From assembly GCF_011578285.1 (NCBI RefSeq), contig NZ_CP049916.1, positions 744,001 to 808,000 of the forward strand: 64,000 bases of DNA, written 5' to 3'. The notes below the pieces were generated by a model. It had not been told where the DNA came from, ran no database searches, and saw nothing but the letters and a program-made list of their open reading frames with translations. The position numbers and the translations under genes are program-made. This document shows positions 17,147 to 27,731 of this stretch, in pieces (position 1 is the stretch's first letter; each line of letters begins with the position of its first letter). Origin of the DNA: Acinetobacter lanii (GTDB lineage Bacteria; Pseudomonadota; Gammaproteobacteria; Pseudomonadales; Moraxellaceae).

Positions 17147-18865
17147 TTATTGTGCAAGTTTGGCTAAAACTTCTTCTTTAGAAATATTTACAGATTCAGC
17201 ATCGGTACGACCTTTGTATTCAAAAGTACCTGCATCCAAACCTTTTTCACCAATCACGATACGATGTGGAATACCATTGATTTCTAAGTCAGAGAATTTA
17301 ACCCCTGGACGTTCATCACGGTCATCAAGAATCACATCATAACCAGCAGCGAGAAGTTCTTGGTACAACGCTTCAGCTGCTTCCATGGTACGTGGTGATT
17401 TATGTGCATTCATCGGTACAATTGCCACTTGGAACGGTGCAATTGCAGCAGGCCAAATAATCCCTTTGTCATCAAAGTTTTGTTCAATTGCAGAGGCAAC
17501 GACACGGGTTACGCCAATACCGTAGCAACCCATAGTCACAGTAAATGGTTTACCATCTTTACCCAGTACTTTACAACCCAATGCTTCAGAGTATTTTTGA
17601 CCCAACTGGAAGATATGACCGACTTCAATACCACGTTTAATCAGAATGGTCCCTTTACCATCTGGAGATGGGTCACCTTCTACCACATTACGTAAGTCAT
17701 ACACTTCGGTAAATTTCGCATCACGTTCCCAGTTTACGCCAGTTGCATGTTTATCTGCTTCATTGGCACCTGCAACGAAATCAGACAATACTGATGCAGC
17801 ACGATCCACAATTACAGTGAGACCTTTTTCAACAAGACCTTGTGGACCTATGAAACCCGCAGTCAGACCCAATGCAGCCATTTGTTCTTCAGTGGCAAAT
17901 GCAATTGGCGCAGCGATTAAAGGATGTTTTTCAGCTTTAATTTCATTCAGTTCATGGTCACCACGAAGGAATAAAGCCACCACAGGAGCGTCTTCACCTT
18001 CCTTTGCAGCAACACCTTGAACCAACAGGGCTTTAACAGAATCTTTGGCATCTGTACCTAAAAAAGCAGAGACGTCCGCAATGGTTTTTTGATTATGCGT
18101 ATCAACAATTTTTAATTCTTGCTCTGGCGCAGCACGTTCACCGACCAAAATCGCTTCAGCCATTTCAACGTTGGCTGCATAGTCTGATTCAGTTGAGAAT
18201 GCGATATCGTCTTCACCACTTGAAGCCAAAACGTGGAATTCATGTGAACCTGAACCGCCAATCGAACCTGTATCTGCTTGAACTGGACGGAAATCTAAAC
18301 CTAAGCGAGTGAAGATACGGCAGTAGGCTTCGTACATTTCGTCATAGGTTTTTTGCAGTGATTCTTGATCAGCATGGAAAGAGTAAGCATCTTTCATCAC
18401 GAATTCACGTGAACGCATTACACCAAAACGTGGACGAACTTCATCACGGAACTTGGTTTGTACTTGATAAAAGTTTGCAGGCAGTTGCTTGTAGCTTTTG
18501 AGTTCGTTACGCGCAAGATCAGTAATCACTTCTTCATGCGTTGGACCCAGTACAAAATCATTGTTATGACGGTCTTTAAAACGCAGCAATTCAGGACCGT
18601 ATTGTACAAAACGACCTGACTCTTGCCAAAGTGATGCAGGTTGAGTCACAGGCATCAAAACTTGTAAAGAACCCGCACGATCCATTTCTTCACGAATAAT
18701 CGCTTCAACTTTATTTAGCACGCGTACGCCCATCGGCAACCAGCTATATAAGCCTGAAGCCAATTTACGAATCATCCCCGCACGTAACATAAGCTGGTGT
18801 GAAATCACTTCAGCATCATTTGGGGTTTCTCTTAACGTTGCAAATAAAAAGCGACTCGCGCGCAT
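17147..18865 (-). CDS. proS: Prolyl-tRNA synthetase
   Basis: Class II aminoacyl-tRNA synthetase charging tRNA-Pro. From ATG 18865 the protein has 572 residues, exactly the usual bacterial-type length; the 27 extra upstream codons are not needed. The N-terminus [20 protein letters not shown] is the conserved opening. Motif 2 ([21 protein letters not shown]) is seen near residues 140-160. A large insertion around 225-405 corresponds to the editing domain that clears Ala-tRNA-Pro, and motif 3 is in [16 protein letters not shown]. It lies downstream of the RND pump on the same strand, separated by a hairpin. Confidence 0.97.
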   Translation of the reverse strand: MRASRFLFATLRETPNDAEVISHQLMLRAGMIRKLASGLYSWLPMGVRVLNKVEAIIREEMDRAGSLQVLMPVTQPASLWQESGRFVQYGPELLRFKDRHNNDFVLGPTHEEVITDLARNELKSYKQLPANFYQVQTKFRDEVRPRFGVMRSREFVMKDAYSFHADQESLQKTYDEMYEAYCRIFTRLGLDFRPVQADTGSIGGSGSHEFHVLASSGEDDIAFSTESDYAANVEMAEAILVGERAAPEQELKIVDTHNQKTIADVSAFLGTDAKDSVKALLVQGVAAKEGEDAPVVALFLRGDHELNEIKAEKHPLIAAPIAFATEEQMAALGLTAGFIGPQGLVEKGLTVIVDRAASVLSDFVAGANEADKHATGVNWERDAKFTEVYDLRNVVEGDPSPDGKGTILIKRGIEVGHIFQLGQKYSEALGCKVLGKDGKPFTVTMGCYGIGVTRVVASAIEQNFDDKGIIWPAAIAPFQVAIVPMNAHKSPRTMEAAEALYQELLAAGYDVILDDRDERPGVKFSDLEINGIPHRIVIGEKGLDAGTFEYKGRTDAESVNISKEEVLAKLAQ

Positions 18866-18911
18866 GGAAACTGTCCTAAAAAAGTTTGGTATCAAAGCCA
18901 AATTATACGAT

Positions 18912-18946
18912 AAAAAATGAGGTGTACATTTAAAATGACACCTCAT
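18912..18946 (-). terminator. Terminator between the RND gene and proS
   Basis: On the minus strand ATGAGGTGT and ACACCTCAT form a 9-bp stem followed by TTTTTT, starting about 15 bp past the RND stop. proS is thus probably transcribed separately from the pump. Confidence 0.7.
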
Positions 18947-18961
18947 TACAACTAGAAAATA

Positions 18962-21900
18962 TTATGACATGATTTTACGGGTTTGACGCATCATAAAGTT
19001 TTTAAAGTCATCTAAGTAAGTAAAGATCACGGGAACCACCACCAAGGTGAGCAAGGTCGAGGTGATCACACCACCGATCACGGCATGCGCCATCGGAGCA
19101 CTTTGTTCACCGCCTTCACCTAGACCGAGTGCCAAAGGCACCATCCCCATGACCATGGCACTGGTGGTCATCAAAATAGGGCGTAAACGAGTTATACCCG
19201 CAGCAATAATGGCATCAAAACGTGACTCACCCCGATCCATGGCTTTCTTGATAAAGTCGATCAGCAAAATGGCATTCTTGGTCACTAAGCCCATCAACAT
19301 AATAATCCCAATAATCGAGAATAGATTCATGGTCGAATTAAACAGGAACAGGGCTAAAAATACGCCAATTAAGGATAAAGGCAGGGAAGCCATAATGGCT
19401 GCTGGATGAATAAAACTGTTGAACTGAGAACCCAACACAATATAAATAAACACAATCGACAGGGTGATCGCTGTAAGGGCATAGCCTGCAGATTCTGCCA
19501 TATCGGCATTTGAGCCTTGGGTATCAAAGCTATAGCCAACAGGCATTTCAAATTTTTCCTGTAAAGCCGTGATGTCTTTACCAATATCTCCCGCAGGACG
19601 TCCTGAGGTATTGGCTTCCACCAATACTTCGCGAGCCAAATCACGACGATTAATCTGAGATGCCCCCAAATTTTCATCCAAAGTTGCAATACTCGACAGG
19701 GGAATCAAAATCGGTTGATTATTGGCATCCATCTTTTGAGAAGTGATGTTCAGGTTTTGAATGTCACTTGGCAAAGTCCGTTTATTTTCCGTTAAACGTA
19801 AGTTCACATCGTAGGTTTCACCTTTTTCATCTTTCCATGTGGTGACATCATCCCCTGCGAGCAGTGGACGAATGACATTGGCCACTTGATTGACGGATAG
19901 CCCCAAGTCATTGGCCAAAATACGGTTGATATGTACTTCTAAAGTCGGTTTCGGTTCTTTCAATGAACTTTCTAAATCGACAATCCCATCGACTTTTGAA
20001 ATTTCAGCCATGAATCGATCTGAAATTTTTTGCAGTTCATCCAAATCAGGCCCTTTGATCGAAATCATCACCGGTTTTTGACCGCCAGACACGGTTTCAT
20101 CGGCAGAAGCCACCGAGGTTACGGTAATACCGGCCACACTTTTCAGACGTTCACGGAACTGGTTGTTTAGTTCAGACAGGGTTTCTGATCGCTCTTGGCG
20201 TGGGGTGACACGAACACGAATACTGACATGGTTTTTACCGCGATCGGTCACGCCATTAATCACGCCATAAGTGGACAATACGTGCGGTTGTTGTCGAATA
20301 ATCTGATCGACTTGTTTTAGTTTGGCTTGAGAATATTCAAGCGATGCATCCACAGGTGTTTCAAATTTAATGCGAATTTCACCTTTATCGGGAACAGGTA
20401 CAAACTCCGTACCAATGAGTTTCGATAAAGCGAGTGCACCAAACAATGAGGCAATTGCAATAGCCAATGTGATGAGGCGAAAACGCAACGCAAGCCGAAG
20501 CAGTTTTTCATAGACATGACTTAAGCTGTCTAACTTATTCGAGATAGCATTAAAAAATCGTTTGATGGCATTGGGTTTTTGATTCGGGTCTTTTTTCTTC
20601 TCTGCCCAATGTGCAGACAACATCGGATCAAGGGTAAAACTGACAAACATCGAAATCAGTACCGCAGTACTGACAGTGACACCAAATTGATAGAAGAATC
20701 GACCAATGATCCCGCCCATAAATGCAACCGGTAAAAATACCGCAACGATGGTGAGTGTGGTGGCTAGAACAGCGAGACCGATTTCTTTGGTACCATCTAA
20801 AGCTGCGGTGACATGATCTTTACCCATATCGGCATGCCGCACAATGTTCTCTCGAACCACAATTGCATCATCAATCAATAGACCAATACTTAAGGACAAA
20901 GCCAGTAAGGTCATCATGTTAATGGTGAAGCCAAAAATCCAAACGAAGGTTAGTGTCCCGAGTAAGGCAATCGGTAAGGTTAACCCGGTAATTGCTGTAG
21001 AGCGGAAAGAGCCTAAAAACAATAAAACAATGATGACTGCAAGCACACCACCTTCAACAATGGTGCGTGCAACATCTTTAATACTGGCACGGATGCCTTT
21101 TGAGGTATCCACCACCACTTTTAAAGTCGTGCCTTCCGGCAATTGTTGTTTAATTTTGTCTAAAGTTTTATAGGACGCATCGACCACATCAATGACATTG
21201 GAATCTGAACTTCTCAGAATATCGACGGCAACGGCTGTTTTACCATCGATATAAGCACTCGATTCAAGTTCGGCTTGGCTGTCCTGAATGTTTGCCACTT
21301 GCTTGAGATAAATCGGTACGCCATTTTTAGTGGCCACAATCAAATCACCAAAAGACTGGGGGTGAATCACACGAGATTTAATCTCGACCACGAGTTCTGA
21401 AGCGGATTGTTTCAGTGTACCACCCGGCACTTCGATGTTTTCACCTTTTAATGTATTGATGACTTGATCAACACCGATACCGAAGCTTTGTAATTTTTGC
21501 GGTTCAACCTCAATACGAATTTGTCGTTGTGAATCACCCAAGAGATTGACCGTACCAACGCCAGTGACCGTCCTAAGCTGCGGCACAATACGCTGGTCTA
21601 AGTAAGAGCTAAGTTCACGCAAGCTCATATTCTTTGATTCAAATACCACCGACATGACCGCACTTGCAGTAGGGTCGTAACGTTCGACAATGGGGTCTTG
21701 AATTTCATCACGGAATTCAGCAGTAACGGGTGCAATTTTATCGCGCACATCTTGTGCTGCTAGGGTAGAGGGAACTTCAAGATTAAATTCGGCAATAATG
21801 GTCGACAGACCTTCGCTGGATTGCGACACCACTTGTTTAAGACCCGAAATGGTATTGATCTGATCTTCCATTTTCTTGGTGATTTCAGACTCTACCGTTT

Positions 21901-22069
21901 CAGGTGAGGCACCCGGATAGTTGGTGTAAATCACCACAAAGGGAAAATCAACGTCAGGGAATTCTTCCACGCCCATGCGTTGCCACGAAGCAAAACCAAG
22001 CACCATTAGACAAAACATCATCATGATGGTGAAAACAGGATATTTGACACTGATTCGGGTAAACCACAT
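18962..22069 (-). CDS. RND-family efflux transporter, HAE1/AcrB type
   Basis: 1035 residues. Inner-membrane, proton-driven, trimeric efflux pump. It has the full AcrB-like layout: TM1 at the N-terminus, a large periplasmic loop, TM2-TM6 with the proton-relay pair in [16 protein letters not shown] near residue 400, a second periplasmic loop, and TM7-TM12 with [13 protein letters not shown] near 935. Sequence features place it among the shorter HAE1 pumps (VexF/MdtB-like) rather than heavy-metal pumps, since there is no Met/His cluster. The substrate cannot be predicted. It is 15 bp downstream of its adaptor gene. No outer-membrane factor is encoded here, so a chromosomal TolC-like partner is presumed. 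Confidence 0.93.
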   Translation of the reverse strand: MWFTRISVKYPVFTIMMMFCLMVLGFASWQRMGVEEFPDVDFPFVVIYTNYPGASPETVESEITKKMEDQINTISGLKQVVSQSSEGLSTIIAEFNLEVPSTLAAQDVRDKIAPVTAEFRDEIQDPIVERYDPTASAVMSVVFESKNMSLRELSSYLDQRIVPQLRTVTGVGTVNLLGDSQRQIRIEVEPQKLQSFGIGVDQVINTLKGENIEVPGGTLKQSASELVVEIKSRVIHPQSFGDLIVATKNGVPIYLKQVANIQDSQAELESSAYIDGKTAVAVDILRSSDSNVIDVVDASYKTLDKIKQQLPEGTTLKVVVDTSKGIRASIKDVARTIVEGGVLAVIIVLLFLGSFRSTAITGLTLPIALLGTLTFVWIFGFTINMMTLLALSLSIGLLIDDAIVVRENIVRHADMGKDHVTAALDGTKEIGLAVLATTLTIVAVFLPVAFMGGIIGRFFYQFGVTVSTAVLISMFVSFTLDPMLSAHWAEKKKDPNQKPNAIKRFFNAISNKLDSLSHVYEKLLRLALRFRLITLAIAIASLFGALALSKLIGTEFVPVPDKGEIRIKFETPVDASLEYSQAKLKQVDQIIRQQPHVLSTYGVINGVTDRGKNHVSIRVRVTPRQERSETLSELNNQFRERLKSVAGITVTSVASADETVSGGQKPVMISIKGPDLDELQKISDRFMAEISKVDGIVDLESSLKEPKPTLEVHINRILANDLGLSVNQVANVIRPLLAGDDVTTWKDEKGETYDVNLRLTENKRTLPSDIQNLNITSQKMDANNQPILIPLSSIATLDENLGASQINRRDLAREVLVEANTSGRPAGDIGKDITALQEKFEMPVGYSFDTQGSNADMAESAGYALTAITLSIVFIYIVLGSQFNSFIHPAAIMASLPLSLIGVFLALFLFNSTMNLFSIIGIIMLMGLVTKNAILLIDFIKKAMDRGESRFDAIIAAGITRLRPILMTTSAMVMGMVPLALGLGEGGEQSAPMAHAVIGGVITSTLLTLVVVPVIFTYLDDFKNFMMRQTRKIMS

Positions 22070-22084
22070 AACAATGTTCCTAGT

Positions 22085-23206
22085 TTATTTGGCAGAAATC
22101 ACAACGGATTTATTGATGTCATCGGCGGTAAATTTCACTCGACTAATCAGATCCTGTGGCTGTAACCCACTGACAATGGCGATATTATCATTGACTTGTT
22201 GTTGTAAAATTTGAATCGGCACTTTGATTAATTTTTGTTGGCGTACCACCCACACATAGGCTTTGTCTTGTGCATCTTGAATGGTATCCAGTGGAATACG
22301 CTGTCCCTGAATTTGATTGGCATCTAAAATCGCACCATCGACAAACGCCCCAATACTCAAAGACGGAATCGCTTCATTGGGACGTGCAAAGAATTCAATT
22401 TGGCGACTGACCTGATCGGCAATCGGCGCAATACGGGTTAGGGTAGCAGTGAATTTTTGAGTGTTGCCTTGTAAGGTATATTCAATTTGGCGACCCAGTT
22501 TGAGTGATGCTTGCTGTTCAGTCGGTAGTTTGGCTTGAATCTCGAGTTGATTCGGATCCACAATTTCAAATAAAGTTTGTCCAATGCTTACGGTTTGACC
22601 CGGCTCAACCTGACGTTTGGTAATGATCCCTGAAATTGGACTTTTTAAAAGACCATCTTGATCGGCTTTTAACGCAATATCGACATTGGCTTGTTGGGCC
22701 TTGGTTGTTGCTAATTGTCCCTTATAGTCGACTTGGCTTTGTTCGTATTCCACTTTAGAAATAAAGCCTTGATCATACAAACGTTTTTTGCGCTGTACCA
22801 TATTGGCCGCTTGTTGCGCTTGTGCTTGTGCAGAGGCTAAGTTGGCTCTGGCTTGAGCAAGCCGTGCAGCATTGTCCTGATTATTCAATTGCACCAAAAT
22901 TTGTCCTTTGGCCACCTGTTGACCGACATCGGCATTGACCGATGATGCAGTGGCAGACACTTGTGCTTGAATGGAACTTTGATTGACCGCTCGAATGGTG
23001 CCCGTAAAGGCAGAGCGTTGTACTGCAACCCCTTGTTCGACTTGGATCACATCTTGTTGAATCAGTTCAACTTGATTTTTAGGTGTTGTGGATTGCGCGG
23101 GTTGATCTTGTTGTTTTTCACAAGCCACTAAAAATAGGCTGAGACACAGGACAGAGAGATTAATTTTTAAGCGTTGATTAAGGACTCTATGATGTGTTTT
23201 TTGCAT
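22085..23206 (-). CDS. RND periplasmic adaptor (membrane fusion) lipoprotein
   Basis: 373 residues. The signal sequence ends in the lipobox LVAC (lipidated Cys29), so the protein is an inner-membrane-anchored lipoprotein that bridges the RND pump and an outer-membrane channel. It has the lipoyl/biotinyl-like half motifs (VNADVGQQVAKGQILVQL and SGIITKRQVEPGQTVSIGQT) flanking an Ala/Gln-rich helical hairpin (ANLASAQAQAQQAANMVQRK), then beta-barrel and membrane-proximal domains. It is 15 bp upstream of the pump gene, a typical adaptor-pump operon. No local repressor gene is present. Confidence 0.92.
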   Translation of the reverse strand: MQKTHHRVLNQRLKINLSVLCLSLFLVACEKQQDQPAQSTTPKNQVELIQQDVIQVEQGVAVQRSAFTGTIRAVNQSSIQAQVSATASSVNADVGQQVAKGQILVQLNNQDNAARLAQARANLASAQAQAQQAANMVQRKKRLYDQGFISKVEYEQSQVDYKGQLATTKAQQANVDIALKADQDGLLKSPISGIITKRQVEPGQTVSIGQTLFEIVDPNQLEIQAKLPTEQQASLKLGRQIEYTLQGNTQKFTATLTRIAPIADQVSRQIEFFARPNEAIPSLSIGAFVDGAILDANQIQGQRIPLDTIQDAQDKAYVWVVRQQKLIKVPIQILQQQVNDNIAIVSGLQPQDLISRVKFTADDINKSVVISAK

Positions 23207-23239
23207 GAATACGATCCTTTGAACATAATAAAGCCTTTT

Positions 23240-23887
23240 TTATTCAAAGGCTTTTAAGCGATTGATGATTGTCTCGTATTGGGCTTGGGTATTTCGATAG
23301 TCCGTTTGTAACGATTCAATATTCTTTTTGGTGTTGGTGATGTTTTGCATGTTGTAACGTAAACGGTCTTTCAGATCGTTGGGGACAGGTTGACCTTTCC
23401 GGAAATATTCCATTTCCTGACGTTTAAATACAGCCCGATCTTTTTGACTTTGTTTCAACTGCTGTTGTTGTAAGGCAATCTGCTTTTTATAATTCTTTAA
23501 CAGATCATCGCGTTTTAACGTCGCAATTTTACTTGAACCATACGCTTTTTTGAGTTTATTGTCATGCTCTTGTTGGCGTGCTTGAGCGGCACGCGTATGC
23601 GCCATTTTTAAATCTTGATCAGTATTGTAGCTGCGATTCTTTTGAATCACTTGCATATTGGCATCGAGTGCTTCATACCCATGACGAATATGAGCCGGGG
23701 TCACAGTACTGCTGATATTTGCCACGCCATTTTTATCATAATAACGATACCATTTGGCTTTATTCACTGCAGTTTCAGCGAAAGTTTGGGATGCCATAAA
23801 AATAGACAAAACCACAGAAAGCACATACACTGACTTTGAGGAAAAAATGGGCTTAGATGCAGCAAAAAAATGAATAAAGTTGTACAT
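23240..23887 (-). CDS. Exported DUF4124-like protein with coiled coil
   Basis: 215 residues, ATG preceded by GGGGATTA. The N-terminal hydrophobic segment (VYVLSVVLSIFMASQTFAE) is a signal peptide. The early mature part (KWYRYYDKNGVANISSTVTP) matches the short DUF4124 domain, which typically begins with a Y-x-Y/W-x-D-x-x-G strand pattern. The remainder is a long charged coiled coil (QQQQLKQSQKDR; TKKNIESLQTDYRNTQAQYE). It lies 33 bp upstream of the RND adaptor on the same strand and may be co-transcribed. A role in the pump is not known. Confidence 0.7.
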   Translation of the reverse strand: MYNFIHFFAASKPIFSSKSVYVLSVVLSIFMASQTFAETAVNKAKWYRYYDKNGVANISSTVTPAHIRHGYEALDANMQVIQKNRSYNTDQDLKMAHTRAAQARQQEHDNKLKKAYGSSKIATLKRDDLLKNYKKQIALQQQQLKQSQKDRAVFKRQEMEYFRKGQPVPNDLKDRLRYNMQNITNTKKNIESLQTDYRNTQAQYETIINRLKAFE

Positions 23888-24160
23888 TTAATCCCCGTTA
23901 TAAATAAAAAGAATTTTTTATTTTTACTATTACCTGAAACATTTTAGGGCGTTAGTTTAAATTTATAAATATATAACTTGAAAATATTACATAATTTTTA
24001 TGATCGAGTTAACTCTTTTGTTTTCCTTTATGACACACTAACGATTGTGAATTAAATCTACATTGAAACAGACAGTAAAAATATGTTAAAAAATAACGAT
24101 TATTGTAAGAATAATATAGTTAAGCTCTACTTAATTCAGCTCACTGGGAAGGGTCATTAA

Positions 24161-24544
24161 ATGGACGATAAATTGCAGAATCTTAAAGTCATGGTCATTG
24201 ATGATTCAAAGACGATTCGTCGTACAGCTGAAACATTATTACAGCGTGAGGGGTTTAATGTTGTAACAGCCGTGGATGGTTTTGAAGCATTGTCTAAAAT
24301 TGCAGAAGCCAATCCAGACATCGTTTTTGTCGATATTATGATGCCACGTCTTGATGGTTATCAAACCTGTGCATTGATCAAAAATTCACAAAATTATCAA
24401 AATATTCCGGTCATTATGTTATCGAGTAAAGACGGTTTATTCGATCAGGCTAAAGGACGTGTCGTAGGTTCAGATGAATACTTGACCAAGCCTTTTAGTA
24501 AAGATGAGCTATTAAATGCAATTCGCAATCATGTAACAGCATAA
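24161..24544 (+). CDS. pilG: Twitching-motility response regulator PilG
   Basis: 127 residues, a single CheY-like receiver domain. The acidic pocket is in MVIDDSKT (D14/D15), the phosphoacceptor is D58 in VFVDIMMPRLDGY, the switch Ser is in MLSSKDG, and the conserved Lys is in YLTKPF. It has the PilG-type N-terminal MDDKLQNLKVMVIDDSKTIR. PilG is phosphorylated by the ChpA kinase and promotes type IV pilus extension and cAMP signalling. It is the first gene of the pil-chp cluster. GGGAAGGG precedes the ATG, and about 270 bp of AT-rich leader lies upstream. Confidence 0.93.
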   Translation: MDDKLQNLKVMVIDDSKTIRRTAETLLQREGFNVVTAVDGFEALSKIAEANPDIVFVDIMMPRLDGYQTCALIKNSQNYQNIPVIMLSSKDGLFDQAKGRVVGSDEYLTKPFSKDELLNAIRNHVTA

Positions 24545-24568
24545 TGATTTGAATTCTTGGGGAAAAAA

Positions 24569-24937
24569 ATGGCGCGTATTCTTGTTGTTGATGATTCACC
24601 AACTGAAATGTTTCGGTTCAAAGAAATACTCAATAAAAATGGCTTTGATGTCTTAGAAGCATCCAATGGTGCAGATGGGGTCACCTTAGCGCAGGCAGAA
24701 TTGCCTGATCTGGTGTTAATGGATGTGGTAATGCCGGGTGTAAATGGATTTCAGGCTACACGTCAAATCGCACGTGGTGCAACCACCAAACATATTCCGG
24801 TGGTGATCGTGAGTACCAAAGATCAAGATACCGATCGAGTTTGGGGCAAACGTCAGGGTGCAATTGATTACTTGACTAAACCCATTGATGAGAGTCAGTT
24901 GATTAGCGTGATTAAACAATATCTCAGCGTGGGATAA
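24569..24937 (+). CDS. pilH: Twitching-motility response regulator PilH
   Basis: 122 residues from ATG 24569, which sits right after GGGGAAAAAA; a TTG four codons earlier overlaps that binding site and is unlikely. Single receiver domain with D8/D9 (VVDDSPTE), phosphoacceptor D52 in LMDVVMPGVNG, a VSTKDQ switch and a YLTKPID Lys. PilH opposes PilG, acting on pilus retraction and as a phosphate sink in Pseudomonas. It starts 24 bp after pilG and stops 3 bp before pilI. Confidence 0.93.
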   Translation: MARILVVDDSPTEMFRFKEILNKNGFDVLEASNGADGVTLAQAELPDLVLMDVVMPGVNGFQATRQIARGATTKHIPVVIVSTKDQDTDRVWGKRQGAIDYLTKPIDESQLISVIKQYLSVG

Positions 24938-24940
24938 TTT

Positions 24941-25477
24941 ATGGCAGCAAATGGATTTATCGAATTACTTCGGCTGTCTAAACGTGGCAATAAAAACTAC
25001 GCAGGTAGCGATCAAGAAGTAAACCGATGGTCAGGCATTGCATTTGAGATGATGGGGCAATATTTCGTTGCTCCATTAGGTGAAGTTTCAGAGGTGATTT
25101 ATCCGCCTGTCTGCACCGCTGTACCAACAGCCAAGGATTGGGTTAAAGGATTAGCCAATATTCGTGGACGACTGATTTCGATTTCGGATTTGGCACATTA
25201 TATTTCTGGACAAAAATCAGTATTTTTACCATCTCAAAAAGTTTTGTGCATTAGCCATAATGATCATTATGTTGGTTTGATCGTAGATCAAGTTTTGGGG
25301 ATTCAACATTTTAATAAAAAAAGCTTTTTTTCAGAAAATAAACAGATAGACCAAAAGCTGAAACCGTATTGTCAGGGGTATTTCCAACAGCATAATCAAG
25401 CGTGGAATATCTTCTTATTCAGTCGGTTATTAAAAGATCCACAATACATGAATGCATCAGAAAAATTTATAAACTAG
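24941..25477 (+). CDS. pilI: CheW-like coupling protein PilI
   Basis: 178 residues, single CheW domain linking the PilJ receptor to the ChpA kinase. Diagnostic segments are FEMMGQYFVAPLGEVSEVI, the conserved VKGLANIRGRLISISDLAHY (residues about 67-86), and VGLIVDQVLGIQ near 110. There is no signal peptide or membrane segment. It is 3 bp downstream of pilH and 43 bp upstream of pilJ. Confidence 0.9.
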   Translation: MAANGFIELLRLSKRGNKNYAGSDQEVNRWSGIAFEMMGQYFVAPLGEVSEVIYPPVCTAVPTAKDWVKGLANIRGRLISISDLAHYISGQKSVFLPSQKVLCISHNDHYVGLIVDQVLGIQHFNKKSFFSENKQIDQKLKPYCQGYFQQHNQAWNIFLFSRLLKDPQYMNASEKFIN

Positions 25478-25520
25478 TTTCGACGTTCGCGACAGCTGTA
25501 ACGTAATGGGGAGAAGCTGA

Positions 25521-27581
25521 ATGGGCTTTAAACTAAACAAGAACAAAGCAGGTGAGAGTGCTCAGACGAGCAATTCAGTATTTGGGAACAATTTTAAGTC
25601 CAAAGTGGATCAATTTAGTAAATTGTTTGGCGATACTGAACAAAGCAAATCCTATCTTCAATTGGGTTTGATCAGCTTGGTGGTCTCAGTATTGATCCTA
25701 CTGTATCTATTCTATAGTGTGCCACGTAATAATGATTTAACACGTAGTCTAGGTGAGTTACGTTTATTGTCTCAAACCATACCTCGACAAGCCTCGGATG
25801 CCATGGCGTCAGGCAGCAAGGATTCATTTAAACGTTTAAGCGACTCTCAAACTGAGTTTGCTGAAAACTTTGAAACTGTGCGAGATGTTCATCCACATAA
25901 TGATGCATTAGACAAGGTTGAGCAAATCTGGAGCAAAGTCGATAAAGATATTGCTTCAATTACTTCTCAAAGAGAAAGCATTAATAAGCTGTCAGAAACC
26001 AATAAAATGATTGCGGATGTTATTCCGGGGATTCAGTCAGAATACAACTCCATTGTAGCCATGATGCTTCAATCGAATATGTCCGGACAACAGGTTTCAA
26101 TCGCAAAAAATCAAGTGGTCCTTGCAGAGCGTATTTCAAGATCACTGAGCGATTTTGTCAGCGTATCTAATACAGCGACCACCGATTACAACGCGGACAT
26201 TGAAACGTTTGGACGTTTCTTAAATGCAGAACTCAACGGCAATGCAGAATTGGGTGTGGCACGTATTGATCATCCTGACATCCGTGAATCATTGATGAGC
26301 ATTAAAAGTGATTATGATGGCATTCTGAAATCAGCGTCGAGTTCAGTGTTGGGTAAATCCAAAGAAATTGGTCAATCACGTGAAGCTGTCAATAATATTG
26401 CGGCAAACTCAGAGCCAATGTTAACGAGTTTAAATAAGCTATCGACAAGTTCTGCCTTAAAAACCATTTTGCCCGGCCTATTATTGCTCATAGCATTGAG
26501 TACATTCTTATACAGCGTATTCAAGCTTTTGGTGTTACGTAGTCAATCTGATCAAGTGCGTGTAATGCGTTTGCAAGATGAATATGACCGTAACCAAAAT
26601 GCAATTTTACGTTTACTCGATGAGATTGCCGATTTGGCCGATGGTGACTTGAGTTCCTATGCAACGGTATCAGAAGACTTTACTGGAGCGATTGCGGACT
26701 CGATTAACTTTGCGATTGATCAACTGCGTGACTTGGTATCGCGGATTAATGAAACCTCGCAAGAGGTTGCAAAATATACCCAAAACACCCAACAAATTAC
26801 CCATCAGCTTGCAGAAGCATCTGAGCATCAGGCACAAGAAATTGCTGGTGCATCCACTGCGATTAATGAAATTGCCTTATCGATTGAGCACGTTTCTGCC
26901 AATGCAGAAGAGTCAGCAGAAGTGGCGCAGCGTTCGGTTGCCATTGCATCAAATGGTGCAGACGTGGTGAACCGTTCGATTCAGGGTATGGATACCATTC
27001 GTGAGCAGATTCAAGAAACTTCGAAACGTATTAAACGTTTGGGTGAGTCTTCACAAGAGATTGGTAATATTGTCTCGTTAATTAATGACATTGCCGATCA
27101 AACCAATATCTTGGCATTAAATGCAGCCATTCAAGCATCGATGGCAGGAGAGGCGGGTCGTGGTTTCGCCGTGGTTGCCGATGAGGTACAGCGTCTAGCG
27201 GAACGTTCAGCATCTGCGACTAAACAGATCGAATCCTTGGTGAAAACCATTCAAACGGACACCAATGAAGCGGTTATTTCGATGGAACAAACCACCTCAG
27301 AGGTGGTACGTGGTGCGAATCTTGCTAAAGATGCAGGTGTGGCCTTGGATGAAATTCAGTTGGTATCGAATAACTTGGAAAAACTGATTGCAAACATTTC
27401 GGAATCTTCGAAATTACAGTCAGCTTCAGCCGGTCATATTGCCAATACCATGAACATTGTTCAAGAAATTACCTCACAAACCACCAGTGCAACCTTCGAT
27501 ACAGCACGTTCAGTTTCTGAATTGGCCAATATGGCAGATTCACTGCGTGAGTCGGTAACCAACTTTAAATTACCTGAATAA
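25521..27581 (+). CDS. pilJ: Methyl-accepting chemotaxis-like receptor PilJ
   Basis: 686 residues, the inner-membrane receptor of the Pil-Chp system. An N-terminal cytosolic lead is followed by TM1 ([17 protein letters not shown], about residues 51-68), a periplasmic helical sensor with PilJ-type repeats (about 70-310), TM2 ([18 protein letters not shown], about 318-336), a HAMP region, and the hairpin signalling domain with the highly conserved tip [20 protein letters not shown] near residue 530. Acinetobacter PilJ is thought to sense pilus or surface contact. GGGGAGAAGCTGA precedes the ATG. No pilK methyltransferase gene follows. Confidence 0.93.
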   Translation: MGFKLNKNKAGESAQTSNSVFGNNFKSKVDQFSKLFGDTEQSKSYLQLGLISLVVSVLILLYLFYSVPRNNDLTRSLGELRLLSQTIPRQASDAMASGSKDSFKRLSDSQTEFAENFETVRDVHPHNDALDKVEQIWSKVDKDIASITSQRESINKLSETNKMIADVIPGIQSEYNSIVAMMLQSNMSGQQVSIAKNQVVLAERISRSLSDFVSVSNTATTDYNADIETFGRFLNAELNGNAELGVARIDHPDIRESLMSIKSDYDGILKSASSSVLGKSKEIGQSREAVNNIAANSEPMLTSLNKLSTSSALKTILPGLLLLIALSTFLYSVFKLLVLRSQSDQVRVMRLQDEYDRNQNAILRLLDEIADLADGDLSSYATVSEDFTGAIADSINFAIDQLRDLVSRINETSQEVAKYTQNTQQITHQLAEASEHQAQEIAGASTAINEIALSIEHVSANAEESAEVAQRSVAIASNGADVVNRSIQGMDTIREQIQETSKRIKRLGESSQEIGNIVSLINDIADQTNILALNAAIQASMAGEAGRGFAVVADEVQRLAERSASATKQIESLVKTIQTDTNEAVISMEQTTSEVVRGANLAKDAGVALDEIQLVSNNLEKLIANISESSKLQSASAGHIANTMNIVQEITSQTTSATFDTARSVSELANMADSLRESVTNFKLPE

Positions 27582-27600
27582 TTATTGTTACTCTTCGGGG

Positions 27601-27630
27601 CGTGAGACTTATGATTCAATAGGTCTCACG
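27601..27630 (+). promoter_or_regulatory. Hairpin in the pilJ-chpA gap
   Basis: CGTGAGAC and GTCTCACG form a perfect 8-bp stem around a 14-base loop, starting 19 bp after the pilJ stop. There is no T run, so it is not a standard terminator. It could be an mRNA processing or attenuation element. Confidence 0.45.
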
Positions 27631-27731
27631 AGAGTTAAAAAAGATCATCTTTGCTAAGATGCATGTTCATCGAAGTAAAAGTGGATAGGTTCTCGTCTCT
27701 GATTTGGAGACTAAGCATAGAAGCCTGAGCT

